Both the position numbers and the translations under genes were made by a program. Below are positions 53,102 to 63,945 of a stretch of 64,000 nucleotides of DNA, piece by piece. Location: positions 20,170-84,169 of the forward strand of contig JAKSIO010000006.1 in NCBI GenBank assembly GCA_024398785.1, written 5' to 3'. The notes under the pieces were generated by a model, which did not search any database, was not told the origin of the DNA, and worked only from the letters and a program-made list of their open reading frames with translations. This DNA is from Bacteroidaceae bacterium. Its GTDB lineage: Bacteria; Bacteroidota; Bacteroidia; Bacteroidales; Bacteroidaceae. Every line of letters begins with the position of its first letter. Within the stretch, counting starts at the first letter, position 1.

Positions 53102-53974
53102 CTAATTCTGGGATTCACCGCCCATCAAATCCAATAATTCGTTTGTAATTGCCTGCTGTCGCAATTTATTGTACATCATTGTGAGTTCATCAATAAGTTT
53201 GTCGGTATTGTCAGTGGCGGTCTGCATAGCTATGACACGCGCCGCATGCTCACTGGTATATGATTCAAGAACTAAAGAATAACACAGATTTTCCAGAACA
53301 CACGGAAGAAGCGCTCCGAAAAAGCGTTCCTGGTCCGGTTCAATAATATAATCTGCATTCAGACTGGCATCATCATTACAAATAAAATCATTGTAAGGGA
53401 AAGGCAATACACACTGCATGTCAACTTTCTGCTGCCCGGCTGAAACAAAATGAGTATATACAAACTTTACGCAATCTGTATGCTGTTCCAGAAATTCAGT
53501 TACAAGAAAATGACACAGATTCTGAACTTGAGCATATTCTTTATTGTCAGCCAGATGGGAATAGGACAAATCAACATTCCAGTCCGTCTGTTTTTGAGCG
53601 AATTGCGCAACCTTGTCACCCATGGGGATTACTGTGAAAGAAATGTCCTGCTGTCTTAGGGCATCGCATTCCTTCTTGAGTCTGTTATTGATATTGGAAT
53701 TAAACGCTCCGCATAGAGATGTATCCGATGCCAACGCCACAATAATACAATGCTTAACCGTTCGTTCGGCAATAAGCGGCGTCTGCGTCAAGGCTTTGTT
53801 TGAAGAAATGAGTTGTGAGAGCATTGTTCGCAGCGTACTTGAATATGGTTTTACACATTCAATGCTCTGCTGTGCCTTGCGCAGTTTGACGCTTGACACC
53901 ATTTTCATTGCACTGGTAGTCTTGCGGGTACTGCGCACCGACGCTATTCTTGCCTTTATCTCTTTGAGGGACAT
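53102..53974 (-). CDS. atpG: ATP synthase gamma subunit
   Basis: The protein has 290 residues. The N-terminal helix I-K-A-R-I-A-S-V-R-S-T-R-K-T-T-S-A-M-K-M and the C-terminal helix with M-Q-T-A-T-D-N-T-D-K-L are the conserved coiled-coil of the rotor shaft. The central fold lies between. Last gene of the operon, 9 nt after atpA. Confidence 0.95.
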   Translation of the reverse strand: MSLKEIKARIASVRSTRKTTSAMKMVSSVKLRKAQQSIECVKPYSSTLRTMLSQLISSNKALTQTPLIAERTVKHCIIVALASDTSLCGAFNSNINNRLKKECDALRQQDISFTVIPMGDKVAQFAQKQTDWNVDLSYSHLADNKEYAQVQNLCHFLVTEFLEQHTDCVKFVYTHFVSAGQQKVDMQCVLPFPYNDFICNDDASLNADYIIEPDQERFFGALLPCVLENLCYSLVLESYTSEHAARVIAMQTATDNTDKLIDELTMMYNKLRQQAITNELLDLMGGESQN

Positions 53975-53983
53975 ACCTATTCC

Positions 53984-55576
53984 TTATTTGCTACTCTTAA
54001 TCTGCTCAACAACTGTCTGCGCAATGCTCTGGATATTCTTTTCAACCTGTTCATCAATACGGCCCTGGGCAAGTACATCGATTACACTCTCTTTATAGCC
54101 CGAACACAACAGTTCAATGAACTTGTCCTTGAACAGGTCCGTCTGTTCTATTGTAAGGTCTTTCATCAGCGCATGTGTTCCGCAATAAAGCAGAGCAATC
54201 TCCTGCCCTACCGGCATTGGAGAATACTGCGGCTGAATGAGCAGACGGTTGTTTTTACGTCCCTTGTCAAGCACCATGGCTGTTACCGGGTCAAGGTCGC
54301 TGCTGAACTTGCTGAACGACTCCAGTTCACGGAACTGGGCCTGATCAATCTTAAGTGTTCCTGCAACCTTTTTCATAGACTTAATCTGAGCGTTACCGCC
54401 CACACGCGATACGGAGATACCCACATTGATTGCCGGACGGAAGCCCTGGTTGAACAGGCTTGATTCAAGATATATCTGACCGTCAGTGATAGAAATCACA
54501 TTGGTAGGAATATATGCAGATACATCGCCTGCCTGTGTTTCAATTATTGGCAGTGCGGTAAGAGATCCGCCGCCCTTAACATGTCCTTTAAGACACTCAG
54601 GCAGATCATTCATCTTTTCGGCAACCTCCTGCTGGTTAATTATCTTTGCAGCACGTTCAAGCAAACGTGAATGCAGATAGAAAATATCACCAGGGTAAGC
54701 CTCACGTCCTGAAGGACGGCGCAGAATAAGTGACACCTCGCGGTATGCTACAGCCTGTTTTGACAGATCATCGTACACAACAAGTGCGTGACGGCCGGTA
54801 TCACGGAAATATTCGCCTATGGCAGCACCGGCAAGAGGAGCATAGAATTGCAGTGCGGCAGAGTCCGATGCCGTTGCCGAAACAACAACGGTATAATCCA
54901 TTGCCCCATGCTTCTTCAAGGTGTTGACAATTGTAGCTACTGTAGAGCCTTTCTGGCCTATTGCTACATATATACAATATACCGGATCACCCTTTTCAAA
55001 ATTAGAACGCTGGTTGATGATAGTATCAATTGCAATAGAAGTTTTACCAGTCTGACGGTCACCGATAATAAGTTCGCGCTGGCCACGACCTATAGGAATC
55101 ATGGCATCGATTGCACGCAGACCTGTCTGCAACGGCTGATTTACCGGCTGGCGGAACACTACACCAGGAGCCTTGCGTTCAAGCGGCATGTCAAAAGTAT
55201 CTCCTTCTATTTTGGGACCGCCGTCAAGAGGATTGCCAAGCGGATTGACTACACGACCAAGAATATTGTCGTTTACCGCAATGGAAGCAATGTGATTAGT
55301 ACGTCTTACTATCATATCCTCTTTAATCTGGTCGGTAGGTCCCAGAAGAATTGCACCTACATGATCCTCTTCAAGATTCATGACAATAGCCTGCATGCCG
55401 TTTTCAAATTCAAGCAGTTCATCGGCACACGCATTGTTGAGTCCCCAAATACGTACAACACCGTCACTGACCTGCAAAACGCGGCCAACCTCTTCAAACT
55501 TGAGGCTGGTATCATAGTTCTGAAGTTTGTCCAACAGCACTTTTGACACTTCTCCGGCTTTTATATGTTCTGCCAT
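53984..55576 (-). CDS. atpA: ATP synthase alpha subunit
   Basis: The protein has 530 residues. The P-loop is G-D-R-Q-T-G-K-T-S near 172. I-G-Q-K-G-S-T-V-A and V-V-Y-D-D-L-S-K-Q-A-V-A-Y-R fit the alpha subunit. Its ATP site is regulatory; catalysis is at the alpha-beta interfaces. It overlaps atpH by 1 nt. Confidence 0.97.
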   Translation of the reverse strand: MAEHIKAGEVSKVLLDKLQNYDTSLKFEEVGRVLQVSDGVVRIWGLNNACADELLEFENGMQAIVMNLEEDHVGAILLGPTDQIKEDMIVRRTNHIASIAVNDNILGRVVNPLGNPLDGGPKIEGDTFDMPLERKAPGVVFRQPVNQPLQTGLRAIDAMIPIGRGQRELIIGDRQTGKTSIAIDTIINQRSNFEKGDPVYCIYVAIGQKGSTVATIVNTLKKHGAMDYTVVVSATASDSAALQFYAPLAGAAIGEYFRDTGRHALVVYDDLSKQAVAYREVSLILRRPSGREAYPGDIFYLHSRLLERAAKIINQQEVAEKMNDLPECLKGHVKGGGSLTALPIIETQAGDVSAYIPTNVISITDGQIYLESSLFNQGFRPAINVGISVSRVGGNAQIKSMKKVAGTLKIDQAQFRELESFSKFSSDLDPVTAMVLDKGRKNNRLLIQPQYSPMPVGQEIALLYCGTHALMKDLTIEQTDLFKDKFIELLCSGYKESVIDVLAQGRIDEQVEKNIQSIAQTVVEQIKSSK

Positions 55577-56139
55577 TATACTATTCTGTTATTGTTATCA
55601 ATTAAAAGTTTTTTTATGTTGCCAAGACGAGTCTTGACAGATGCATCAAGCAGCCTATCATCAAGCAAAAGTTTGAAACCTCCTATCAGCGATGAATCAA
55701 TCTTCAGGGACCATTCAACAGAATATTTCCCGTCAGGATTGATTACGCTTTCAAGATGTTTTATACTGCCTTCATCAACAGGTTGCGCAGACATGAGACA
55801 TGCACTGACAATATTATGTTCCAATCTGTACAGAGCAGAATAATTATGCAGTATATCCCCGAACATCTCAGAACGTTTCTCCTTGGTCAGAAGAGAAATG
55901 AAACTGTCCAGAACGGGAGACACCTGACCGCATACACCTTTGACAATATTTTCAAGGTATTCCGCTTTCTGCTCAGATGAAACGGTAGGATCTGAAAGAA
56001 TCTGTCTGTAATTCGGAATTGAAGAAAGAGAAACAGTTATGGCAGACGCATCAGAATACATCTTACCGGCAGCATTCCTGGAATTGGCATATTCCAGTAA
56101 TGCAACAGCATATCTTTTACTTATTATTCCTACAGACAT
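55576..56139 (-). CDS. atpH: ATP synthase delta subunit
   Basis: The protein has 187 residues. The N-terminal helical domain begins I-S-K-R-Y-A-V-A-L-L-E-Y-A. The end G-G-F-K-L-L-L-D-D-R-L-L-D-A-S-V-K-T-R-L is the family signature. It joins F1 to the b stalk. It overlaps atpF by 1 nt. Confidence 0.93.
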   Translation of the reverse strand: MSVGIISKRYAVALLEYANSRNAAGKMYSDASAITVSLSSIPNYRQILSDPTVSSEQKAEYLENIVKGVCGQVSPVLDSFISLLTKEKRSEMFGDILHNYSALYRLEHNIVSACLMSAQPVDEGSIKHLESVINPDGKYSVEWSLKIDSSLIGGFKLLLDDRLLDASVKTRLGNIKKLLIDNNNRIV

Positions 56140-56630
56140 TACTTAACAATCTGATCTATCAATTTGTTTGTCAAATCCTTCTGCTCCTTGCTGTCATCAA
56201 GTTCCTTCTCTACAAGTTTCTGTGCCACAGCAACAGAAAGAGTGGCAATTTCCGCCCTGATTGAACGTATTGCCTCTTCCCTTTCAATCTCAATCTGAGC
56301 CTTGGCCTGAGCAATTATCTTTTCGCCCTGCTCCTTGGACTCCTGTTGAGCACTTTGCAATATTTCCTGGCGCAGTCTTGCGGCATCCTGCAGAATGTCG
56401 GCACGTTCCTTTTTTGCCTGGTCCAGCAGGTCACTACACTCCTGTCTGATACCTTCCAAACGGCTGTTGGCCTGCTCCGCTTTTTCAATCGAAGCATCAA
56501 TATACTCCTTTCTCTGATCTACAGATTTTGTAATCATTGGAAAGCCCCACTTGATCAGTATAAAGAAAACTATACCGACCGCAATGAGCATCCAGATAAG
56601 AGTACCAACCTCCGGCAATAAAAGATCCAT
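56139..56630 (-). CDS. atpF: ATP synthase b subunit
   Basis: The protein has 163 residues. One membrane helix (about 8-28) is followed by a long charged coiled-coil helix with E-E-A-I-R-S-I-R-A-E-I. It forms the peripheral stalk. It starts 6 nt after atpE. Confidence 0.94.
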   Translation of the reverse strand: MDLLLPEVGTLIWMLIAVGIVFFILIKWGFPMITKSVDQRKEYIDASIEKAEQANSRLEGIRQECSDLLDQAKKERADILQDAARLRQEILQSAQQESKEQGEKIIAQAKAQIEIEREEAIRSIRAEIATLSVAVAQKLVEKELDDSKEQKDLTNKLIDQIVK

Positions 56631-56636
56631 GCGGTA

Positions 56637-56867
56637 TTACTGGATAATAGCCATGAAACAGATAATGATTGCAAACAAACAGGCACCTTCAACCAATGCG
56701 CCAATGATAATCATTGAACTCTTGATATCGCCTGCAGCCTGTGGCTGACGTGCAATTGCCTCCATGGCAGAGGAACCGATTTTACCGATACCGAAAGCCG
56801 CACCTATTACTGCAATAGCGGCTGCAACAGGAGCTGCAACAGCAGCTGTAATTTCCAATAATGTCAT
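56637..56867 (-). CDS. atpE: ATP synthase c subunit
   Basis: The protein has 76 residues with two helices. The polar loop is A-R-Q-P. The ion-binding Glu lies in the second helix, in G-A-L-V-E-G-A-C. The residue after it is Gly, not the Ser/Thr pair of sodium-type rings, so proton coupling is more likely. Confidence 0.95.
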   Translation of the reverse strand: MTLLEITAAVAAPVAAAIAVIGAAFGIGKIGSSAMEAIARQPQAAGDIKSSMIIIGALVEGACLFAIIICFMAIIQ

Positions 56868-56892
56868 AATAATTTATTTTTAATTAGTTAAT

Positions 56893-57969
56893 CTATTCTT
56901 TCTTTTCTATATGTTCCTTGGGCCTTGACATACCAATGAAAACACTTGAAAGCATTGTAAACACGTATGCCTGAATATATGCCACCAGAAGTTCCATCAT
57001 ATTCATGAAAACCATAAACAGAATGGAAACAACCGTCATTGAACCGTTTATTGCCGCACCCATTGGCGCAGTAACAAAAATCACGCATGTAAGTGAAAGT
57101 ATAATGACATGTCCAGCCATCATATTGGCAAACAAACGGACCATAAGTGCAAATGGTTTGGTAAGAATGCCAAAGAACTCTATAAGTGGCATAAGCGGGA
57201 GCGGGCACTTGAGAAATACCGGGACATCGGGCCACAGAATTTCTTTCCAATACTCCTTATTTCCGAAAACATTGACGGCAATAAAAGTACACAGAGCCAA
57301 AAACATGGTGATGCTTATGTTGCCGGTAACATTGGCACCTGCCGGAAATATAGGAATAAGTCCAAGCAGATTGCTCATTATTATAAAGAAGAACACACTG
57401 AGCAGATACGGTTCATAGCGTTTGTACTCAGGTCCTACGCCAGGTTTGATTATATCATCGCCCACCATTGTGACAACATACTCAAAAAAGCCCACAAAAC
57501 CGCCGGGCACCTTACTTGACGGGCTGTCATGTTTCCTGTACCAACGTCCGCAGCAGAGAACAATTGCAAGAAGCAGCAATGCATTGATTGTAAGAGACAT
57601 TGCCACCTTTGTATAAGACATGTCAAACGGACGCACCTCTGCCCCTTCACCATTAATGTAAACAACCTTACCGCTTGTCTCGGAAATGTGATAACCATTA
57701 TACTCAGCACCGTGTTCCAGACGCCTTGAAGAGAATGCGCTCCACCCGCCCATCTCCTTACTGTAAACAATCACCGGCAGATAAATGGAATAATGCCGTT
57801 TGTTTGTAGAAAACAGATGCCAGCTGTACGAGTCCTTGATATGGGAAAAGATGACATCCTTTACGTCCACCTTTTCTTTTTCATCAGTTTCCGATGCCGA
57901 TGCCATAGCCTGTCCGAACGGCACAAGCAGTACAAGCAACAACAGTAATATGTATCTTAATGTTTTCAC
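56893..57969 (-). CDS. atpB: ATP synthase a subunit with N-terminal signal and extension
   Basis: The protein has 358 residues, about 90 longer than in E. coli. Residues 1-22 look like a cleavable signal peptide and about 100 periplasmic residues follow before the helices. The proton-channel Arg is in A-L-M-V-R-L-F-A-N-M-M-A-G-H. A signal and extension of this kind is common in Bacteroidetes. It overlaps the upstream small gene by 4 nt. Confidence 0.94.
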   Translation of the reverse strand: MKTLRYILLLLLVLLVPFGQAMASASETDEKEKVDVKDVIFSHIKDSYSWHLFSTNKRHYSIYLPVIVYSKEMGGWSAFSSRRLEHGAEYNGYHISETSGKVVYINGEGAEVRPFDMSYTKVAMSLTINALLLLAIVLCCGRWYRKHDSPSSKVPGGFVGFFEYVVTMVGDDIIKPGVGPEYKRYEPYLLSVFFFIIMSNLLGLIPIFPAGANVTGNISITMFLALCTFIAVNVFGNKEYWKEILWPDVPVFLKCPLPLMPLIEFFGILTKPFALMVRLFANMMAGHVIILSLTCVIFVTAPMGAAINGSMTVVSILFMVFMNMMELLVAYIQAYVFTMLSSVFIGMSRPKEHIEKKE

Positions 57970-58313
57970 TTCTTATTATCTGCTACAAAATACAGAGTCT
58001 CTTGAATCATTGTTACAAGATAATATACGGCAAGTTCCACAACCCACCACATATCAACCTTTTCCATAACAAAATATGCCATTGCCATCAAACCGGCCGA
58101 AACAAAAAGTTTGGCAGTTCTGAAAGTGTAATAGAACTGAATACGTTTTGGATTGTGGCGTGTAACGCTTACAATGACAAAGAAAGCGGCACCTACTACG
58201 GAAAAGAACAATGGCAACACATAATAAATCCATCCGCACATTTTGCCAGTCAATGCCAAAACAGCCGTAATGGCAGCCAATATCAGATAATATGCAATTA
58301 TTTTTCCCTTCAT
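57966..58313 (-). CDS. small membrane protein in ATP synthase operon (AtpI-like position)
   Basis: The protein has 115 residues from MKGKIIAY; the ATG at 58340 would overlap atpC. It has four hydrophobic segments. It sits between atpC and atpB, where other bacteria often have atpI. No AtpI motif is evident. It may assist assembly of the c ring or a subunit; this is inference from place. Confidence 0.7.
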   Translation of the reverse strand: MKGKIIAYYLILAAITAVLALTGKMCGWIYYVLPLFFSVVGAAFFVIVSVTRHNPKRIQFYYTFRTAKLFVSAGLMAMAYFVMEKVDMWWVVELAVYYLVTMIQETLYFVADNKK

Positions 58314-58314
58314 C

Positions 58315-58562
58315 TTACTGCACCGTTTCCACACACACATCTATAACATTATTGCAAACCTTAGCAAATCCGCCACTGATTGCAAATTCAACCAATGTAT
58401 CATTATCTGTCATTATATACACAGTACCCGTTTCCAGCAGAGCTAAAACAGGAGCATGGTTTTCCAGGACCATAAAACGGCCCTTCTCTGACGGCAGTTC
58501 AACACTTTTAGCACTGCCTTCATACAAATTCCTGACGGGTGAATATACAGATACCTTCAACA

Positions 58563-58563
<1 letters not shown>
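58315..58563 (-). CDS. atpC: ATP synthase epsilon subunit, short form
   Basis: The protein has 82 residues and consists only of the N-terminal beta-sandwich (S-V-Y-S-P-V-R-N-L-Y-E-G, L-P-S-E-K-G-R-F-M-V-L-E-N-H-A-P). The C-terminal helical hairpin, which inhibits ATP hydrolysis in other bacteria, is missing. It overlaps atpD by 1 nt. Confidence 0.93.
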
Positions 58564-60101
<1,538 letters not shown>

Positions 60102-60116
60102 TTATTACCTAAGACG

Positions 60117-60124
60117 CAAAGATA
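60117..60124 (-). promoter_or_regulatory. -7 promoter element of the ATP synthase operon
   Basis: TATCTTTG on the minus strand, 36 nt before atpD. Confidence 0.6.
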
Positions 60125-60187
60125 ATCAAAACACCATATTCAACCTAAAAAAAGTGTGTTAAAATATCAACAAGAAGCAATTATGCG

Positions 60188-60195
60188 TATATTTG
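60188..60195 (+). promoter_or_regulatory. -7 promoter element of the fimbrillin-like gene
   Basis: TATATTTG, 44 nt before the start at 60240. Confidence 0.55.
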
Positions 60196-60239
60196 TAACA
60201 GCAACGCTGCTAAACAATTAAACTAACTAATTAACTATT

Positions 60240-61328
60240 ATGAGACACACAATTTTATTATTGGCGGCAACCGCCATACTCGGTTGCACCGACCCGCTCT
60301 ACAACATCAGTCAAGAAGGTCATCCAATCAGTTTCAAGGCAGTTCAGAAAGCAAAATCCGGAACAAAAGCAAGCACAACTTATTCTTTCGATGTGAAAGA
60401 ATGCGGTTTTGGCATTATTGCCTACAACACTGGCACTGACACATGGGACAGTTCTGTCAGGAACCACCCTAACTTCATGTGGAACCAGCAGGTTACAAAA
60501 CCAAGTACAACATGGCAGTACTCACCGGTCAAATATTGGGCAACAGACTATTCGGAGCACATATCATTCTTTGCGTATGCCCCATATTCAACAAGCGGAG
60601 AATATGGCATAACACCTATGCCCAACAACTCACAGGATGAACCATACATAGATTTTGTCCTCTCAAATCCTGATAACATGACAGATTTGCTGGCCGGCCA
60701 GCAAATTGATCAGACCGGGCTTGATGTCAACGGGAAAGAAACGGGAATCACATTCGCCCTGTCACATCTGTTGTCCGGTCTGGATTGCAAGATTAAAGTT
60801 GACAAAACCAGTATAAAAGAATATGGGACCGCAGCAACTGTTTACATAAAAAGTTTCAGATTACGCAAAGGTCCGGCTCTGTTTGCAAGAGGACGTTACT
60901 ATTTCGCACAGCATACTGACAGCATAGGGCATTGGGAAACACAATCTGAAGATTTGTCAGCACAGGATCTTGATCTTTCAGGTATTATTGACATAACCAG
61001 AGACCCCAAGGAAACCAACAATGATTCTTTGTCAGGAAACAGAGGAAAATATCGTGAAGTATTGAACACATCGGTAAAAGAACTGTTTCAAAAGGACAAG
61101 AAAATATTGCTTATTCCTGCAAACAACAACCAGGGAACGCTGCACGATGGAGATCTGACCATTGTAATTGATTACGACGTAGTTACACTGGACAGGAATC
61201 TGGCAGACGGATATTGTATCCAGCATAACACATTGGAACTGCCATTGCCGGCAGGAAGCCTGAAATCCAATACAAATTACAGTTACTCTATCGAAATAGG
61301 TGCCAATAATATAGACATCAAGTTATAG
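60240..61328 (+). CDS. fimbrillin family lipoprotein (Mfa-like)
   Basis: The protein has 362 residues. The lipobox is I-L-G-C. The Mfa_like_1 pattern is visible: I-S-F-K-A near 30, P-V-K-Y-W-A-T-D...F-F-A-Y-A-P near 105, L-L-A-G-Q-Q, and the T-F-A-L-S-H-L-L-S-G-L-D block near 175. Such proteins form or decorate surface fimbriae. It is a single gene without the usual fimbrial partners, so it may be an orphan or an adhesin. Confidence 0.85.
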   Translation: MRHTILLLAATAILGCTDPLYNISQEGHPISFKAVQKAKSGTKASTTYSFDVKECGFGIIAYNTGTDTWDSSVRNHPNFMWNQQVTKPSTTWQYSPVKYWATDYSEHISFFAYAPYSTSGEYGITPMPNNSQDEPYIDFVLSNPDNMTDLLAGQQIDQTGLDVNGKETGITFALSHLLSGLDCKIKVDKTSIKEYGTAATVYIKSFRLRKGPALFARGRYYFAQHTDSIGHWETQSEDLSAQDLDLSGIIDITRDPKETNNDSLSGNRGKYREVLNTSVKELFQKDKKILLIPANNNQGTLHDGDLTIVIDYDVVTLDRNLADGYCIQHNTLELPLPAGSLKSNTNYSYSIEIGANNIDIKL

Positions 61329-61343
61329 TTGAGAAAAAAAGCG

Positions 61344-61351
61344 TAACTTTG
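61344..61351 (+). promoter_or_regulatory. -7 promoter element of the Ca/Na antiporter gene
   Basis: TAACTTTG, 20 nt before the start at 61372. Confidence 0.6.
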
Positions 61352-61371
61352 CAGTCACAAAATTCAGATTT

Positions 61372-62319
61372 ATGTTTCAGGCAGTTCTATTTCTAATTGT
61401 AGGCCTAATACTGCTTATGGCAGGCGGCAACTATCTGGTAGAAGGAGGAGTCAGTATTGCGCAGCGTTTGCGGCTATCCCCTTTACTGATAGGTATGACT
61501 ATTGTTGCTTTCGGTACATCTGCCCCCGAACTGTTAGTCAGCTTGAAATCCGCAATTCAAGGTATTTCAGGAATTGCCCTTGGAAACGTAATAGGTTCAA
61601 ATATTGCAAACATTGGTTTTATTTTGGGGTTGACAGCACTGATCAGCCCCATCACAACCAACCGTGAATCAATTATATACAATGGAGTAATTATGATTGC
61701 ATCAGCATCTCTTTTCATGCTGTTCGCCTTCACAAACGGCATAATTACTCACCTTGAAGGAATCATACTTTTTGCATTATTGATTGTTTTCATAACAGGT
61801 TCCATTGTCATTGAGCGGAAAAAAAGTCACAGTACATACAGTCAGATAAACAATGAGGAGACAACTCCTGAAATGCCAGTCTGGGTTGCAGTGTTTGTTA
61901 TTATCGGGTCATGTTTTGCTCTTTCTTACGGAGCTGACCTATTGATAAAAAGTGCCACTGATATTGCAAAGGCAATGCATGTAAGCGACCGTATAATAGG
62001 TCTTACAATAGTATCAATCGGTACTTCTCTGCCGGAACTTGCCGCAAGTCTGATAGCAGCCATAAAAAAACAGATGGACATATCCATTGGAAACATTATA
62101 GGTTCCAACATTTTCAATGTACTGTGCGTGCTTGGAATTTCGGCAGCAGTAAGCCCAATATCCGTAGATTGGAACGTTTACCTGAAAGATTCTATCTTTA
62201 TGATTGCCTTCTCCGTATTGCTTGTAGCATTCACATTACGAAAAGGGAAACTTGGACGTATTGGCGGCCTTGTAATTCTGATGGGATATATATATTACAT
62301 ATATTCCTTATTCATCTGA
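61372..62319 (+). CDS. calcium/sodium antiporter, CaCA family (YrbG-like)
   Basis: The protein has 315 residues with about ten helices in two halves. Each half has an alpha-repeat: F-G-T-S-A-P-E-L-L-V-S near 45 with G-N-V-I-G-S-N-I-A-N, and I-G-T-S-L-P-E-L-A-A-S near 225 with G-N-I-I-G-S-N-I-F-N. These hold the ion-binding Glu residues. It exchanges Ca2+ for Na+ (or H+) at the inner membrane. Confidence 0.94.
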   Translation: MFQAVLFLIVGLILLMAGGNYLVEGGVSIAQRLRLSPLLIGMTIVAFGTSAPELLVSLKSAIQGISGIALGNVIGSNIANIGFILGLTALISPITTNRESIIYNGVIMIASASLFMLFAFTNGIITHLEGIILFALLIVFITGSIVIERKKSHSTYSQINNEETTPEMPVWVAVFVIIGSCFALSYGADLLIKSATDIAKAMHVSDRIIGLTIVSIGTSLPELAASLIAAIKKQMDISIGNIIGSNIFNVLCVLGISAAVSPISVDWNVYLKDSIFMIAFSVLLVAFTLRKGKLGRIGGLVILMGYIYYIYSLFI

Positions 62320-62336
62320 ATTATTATTCAACGGGA

Positions 62337-63818
62337 TTATTTTGGAATATCCTTCATAGAGATGTCCTGATTCTTCTCTGACATCATAAGAAGTTTGTCC
62401 CCTTCCTGTAATTCCAAAGCTCCATTCGGAACCAGAATCTGATCTCCGCGTTTGATCATCATAACAAGGGTTCCCTTGGGAAGTCCTATTTTTGCCAATG
62501 TATTTCCCTTGTCCAAAAGACTTTGGTTTACATTCAGTTCGTATAACTGCTTTTCAAATTCCTCAGGCAGTTCAACACCAAAATCGTTCTTGTCTTCCTT
62601 CAACGGCAAATCAAGATTCAGATAACGGGCTACAGGCGTGATAGTCATACCCTGGGCAAGCAATGAGAGCATTGTTATTACAAAGACTACATTAAAAATC
62701 AAATCACTGCCTTCAACCCCGGCAACAACCGGATATGTAGCAAAAATAATAGGTGAAGCTCCACGCAATCCCACCCAGGAACAGAATAATTTAGCCTTGT
62801 TTGTCAATCCTTTGAACGGCAACAGACACAGAAATACAGAAGCAGGCCTTGCGACAAATATCATAAAGACACCTATCAACAGTGCAAACCAGAAAACATG
62901 AATCATTTGAGACGGGCGTACAAGCAATCCAAGACAAAGGAACATTACTATCTGGAACACCCATGTAAGCACATTCATGAACGAACTGATTTCTTTCTTG
63001 TAACTCAGGCGATTGTTTCCAAGCATCAGACCCATGATATATACCGAAAGATACCCGTTGCCTTTCTGCATGTCAGCCAGAATGAAATTCATCCACACAA
63101 GACTCAGCAGCATGATAGGATACAACGATGAGTTTGAAAGGTTCAGATTATTCACCAGTCTTATAGCCACCTTTCCGAACAGATAACCTACAATGCTGCC
63201 AATTAAGAATTGAAGGAAGAATCTGATAAGAATCTGACTCCACTCCATCTGGCCTGAATTTGTGGCTATCACATCAATCAGAACTATTGTAAGCATATAG
63301 GCCATAGGGTCATTACTGCCGCTTTCAAGTTCAAGCAACGGACGCAGATTATATTTCAGGTCCATTTTCTGGGAACGCAACAGATTAAAAACCGATGCCG
63401 AATCCGTAGAACTCATTGTTGCAGCCATAAGCAATGATGTTAGTAACGCAAGATCATGTCCGATGCCGGCAAATGTTCTGCAAATAAAATATATGAATGA
63501 ACCGGTAATAACAGTTGTAAGCAGAACGCCCACTGTTGAAAGGACAATACCCTGTGACAAGACAGGTTTTATGTCTTTCACTTTGGTATCCATACCGCCG
63601 GTGAACAATATTATACTGAGGGCCATCATGCCGATAAACTGAGCATCCTGTGAGTCATCAAAACTGACACCAAGTCCTTCAGTTCCAAAAAACATACCTA
63701 CAAGCAGGAACAGCAACAAAGTAGGCAAACCGAATTTGTAACTGGTTTTACTGATCAGGACACTGACAAATATCAGTACTGAGCCCAACAATAAGAAATT
63801 CCCCGATAAATACTCCAC
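62337..63818 (-). CDS. potassium/proton antiporter, CPA1 family with RCK-C domain
   Basis: The protein has 493 residues. Residues 1-395 have 12 or so helices with the CPA fold: the paired motif T-D-S-A-S-V-F near 138 and E-S-G-S-N-D-P-M-A near 165. Residues 410-490 are an RCK-C (TrkA-C) domain (K-G-T-L-V-M-M-I-K-R-G-D...L-Q-E-G-D-K-L-L) that binds a small ligand. The arrangement fits the CvrA/NhaP2 type, which moves K+ and H+. It converges with the Ca/Na antiporter gene, with 17 nt between. Confidence 0.92.
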   Translation of the reverse strand: MEYLSGNFLLLGSVLIFVSVLISKTSYKFGLPTLLLFLLVGMFFGTEGLGVSFDDSQDAQFIGMMALSIILFTGGMDTKVKDIKPVLSQGIVLSTVGVLLTTVITGSFIYFICRTFAGIGHDLALLTSLLMAATMSSTDSASVFNLLRSQKMDLKYNLRPLLELESGSNDPMAYMLTIVLIDVIATNSGQMEWSQILIRFFLQFLIGSIVGYLFGKVAIRLVNNLNLSNSSLYPIMLLSLVWMNFILADMQKGNGYLSVYIMGLMLGNNRLSYKKEISSFMNVLTWVFQIVMFLCLGLLVRPSQMIHVFWFALLIGVFMIFVARPASVFLCLLPFKGLTNKAKLFCSWVGLRGASPIIFATYPVVAGVEGSDLIFNVVFVITMLSLLAQGMTITPVARYLNLDLPLKEDKNDFGVELPEEFEKQLYELNVNQSLLDKGNTLAKIGLPKGTLVMMIKRGDQILVPNGALELQEGDKLLMMSEKNQDISMKDIPK

Positions 63819-63945
63819 GACTGTTAAATTTTAATACTTTGTAAAGTTAATACATAAAACAAAAAAAATGGCCCTGACGAGTCATTTTTTTCTGCGTTGT
63901 GCATTTTTTTGATTTACTGTATTAAATCCAACTAATTGGAAAGGC

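Noticed and set aside
54788..55546. Long plus-strand frame opposite atpA
   Set aside because: It lies wholly inside a strongly conserved gene on the other strand and has a Cys/Tyr/Ile-rich composition typical of antisense frames.
63872..63900. Terminator between the K/H antiporter and the last gene
   Set aside because: A/T runs flank a short imperfect stem, but the pairing has mismatches and could not be supported.
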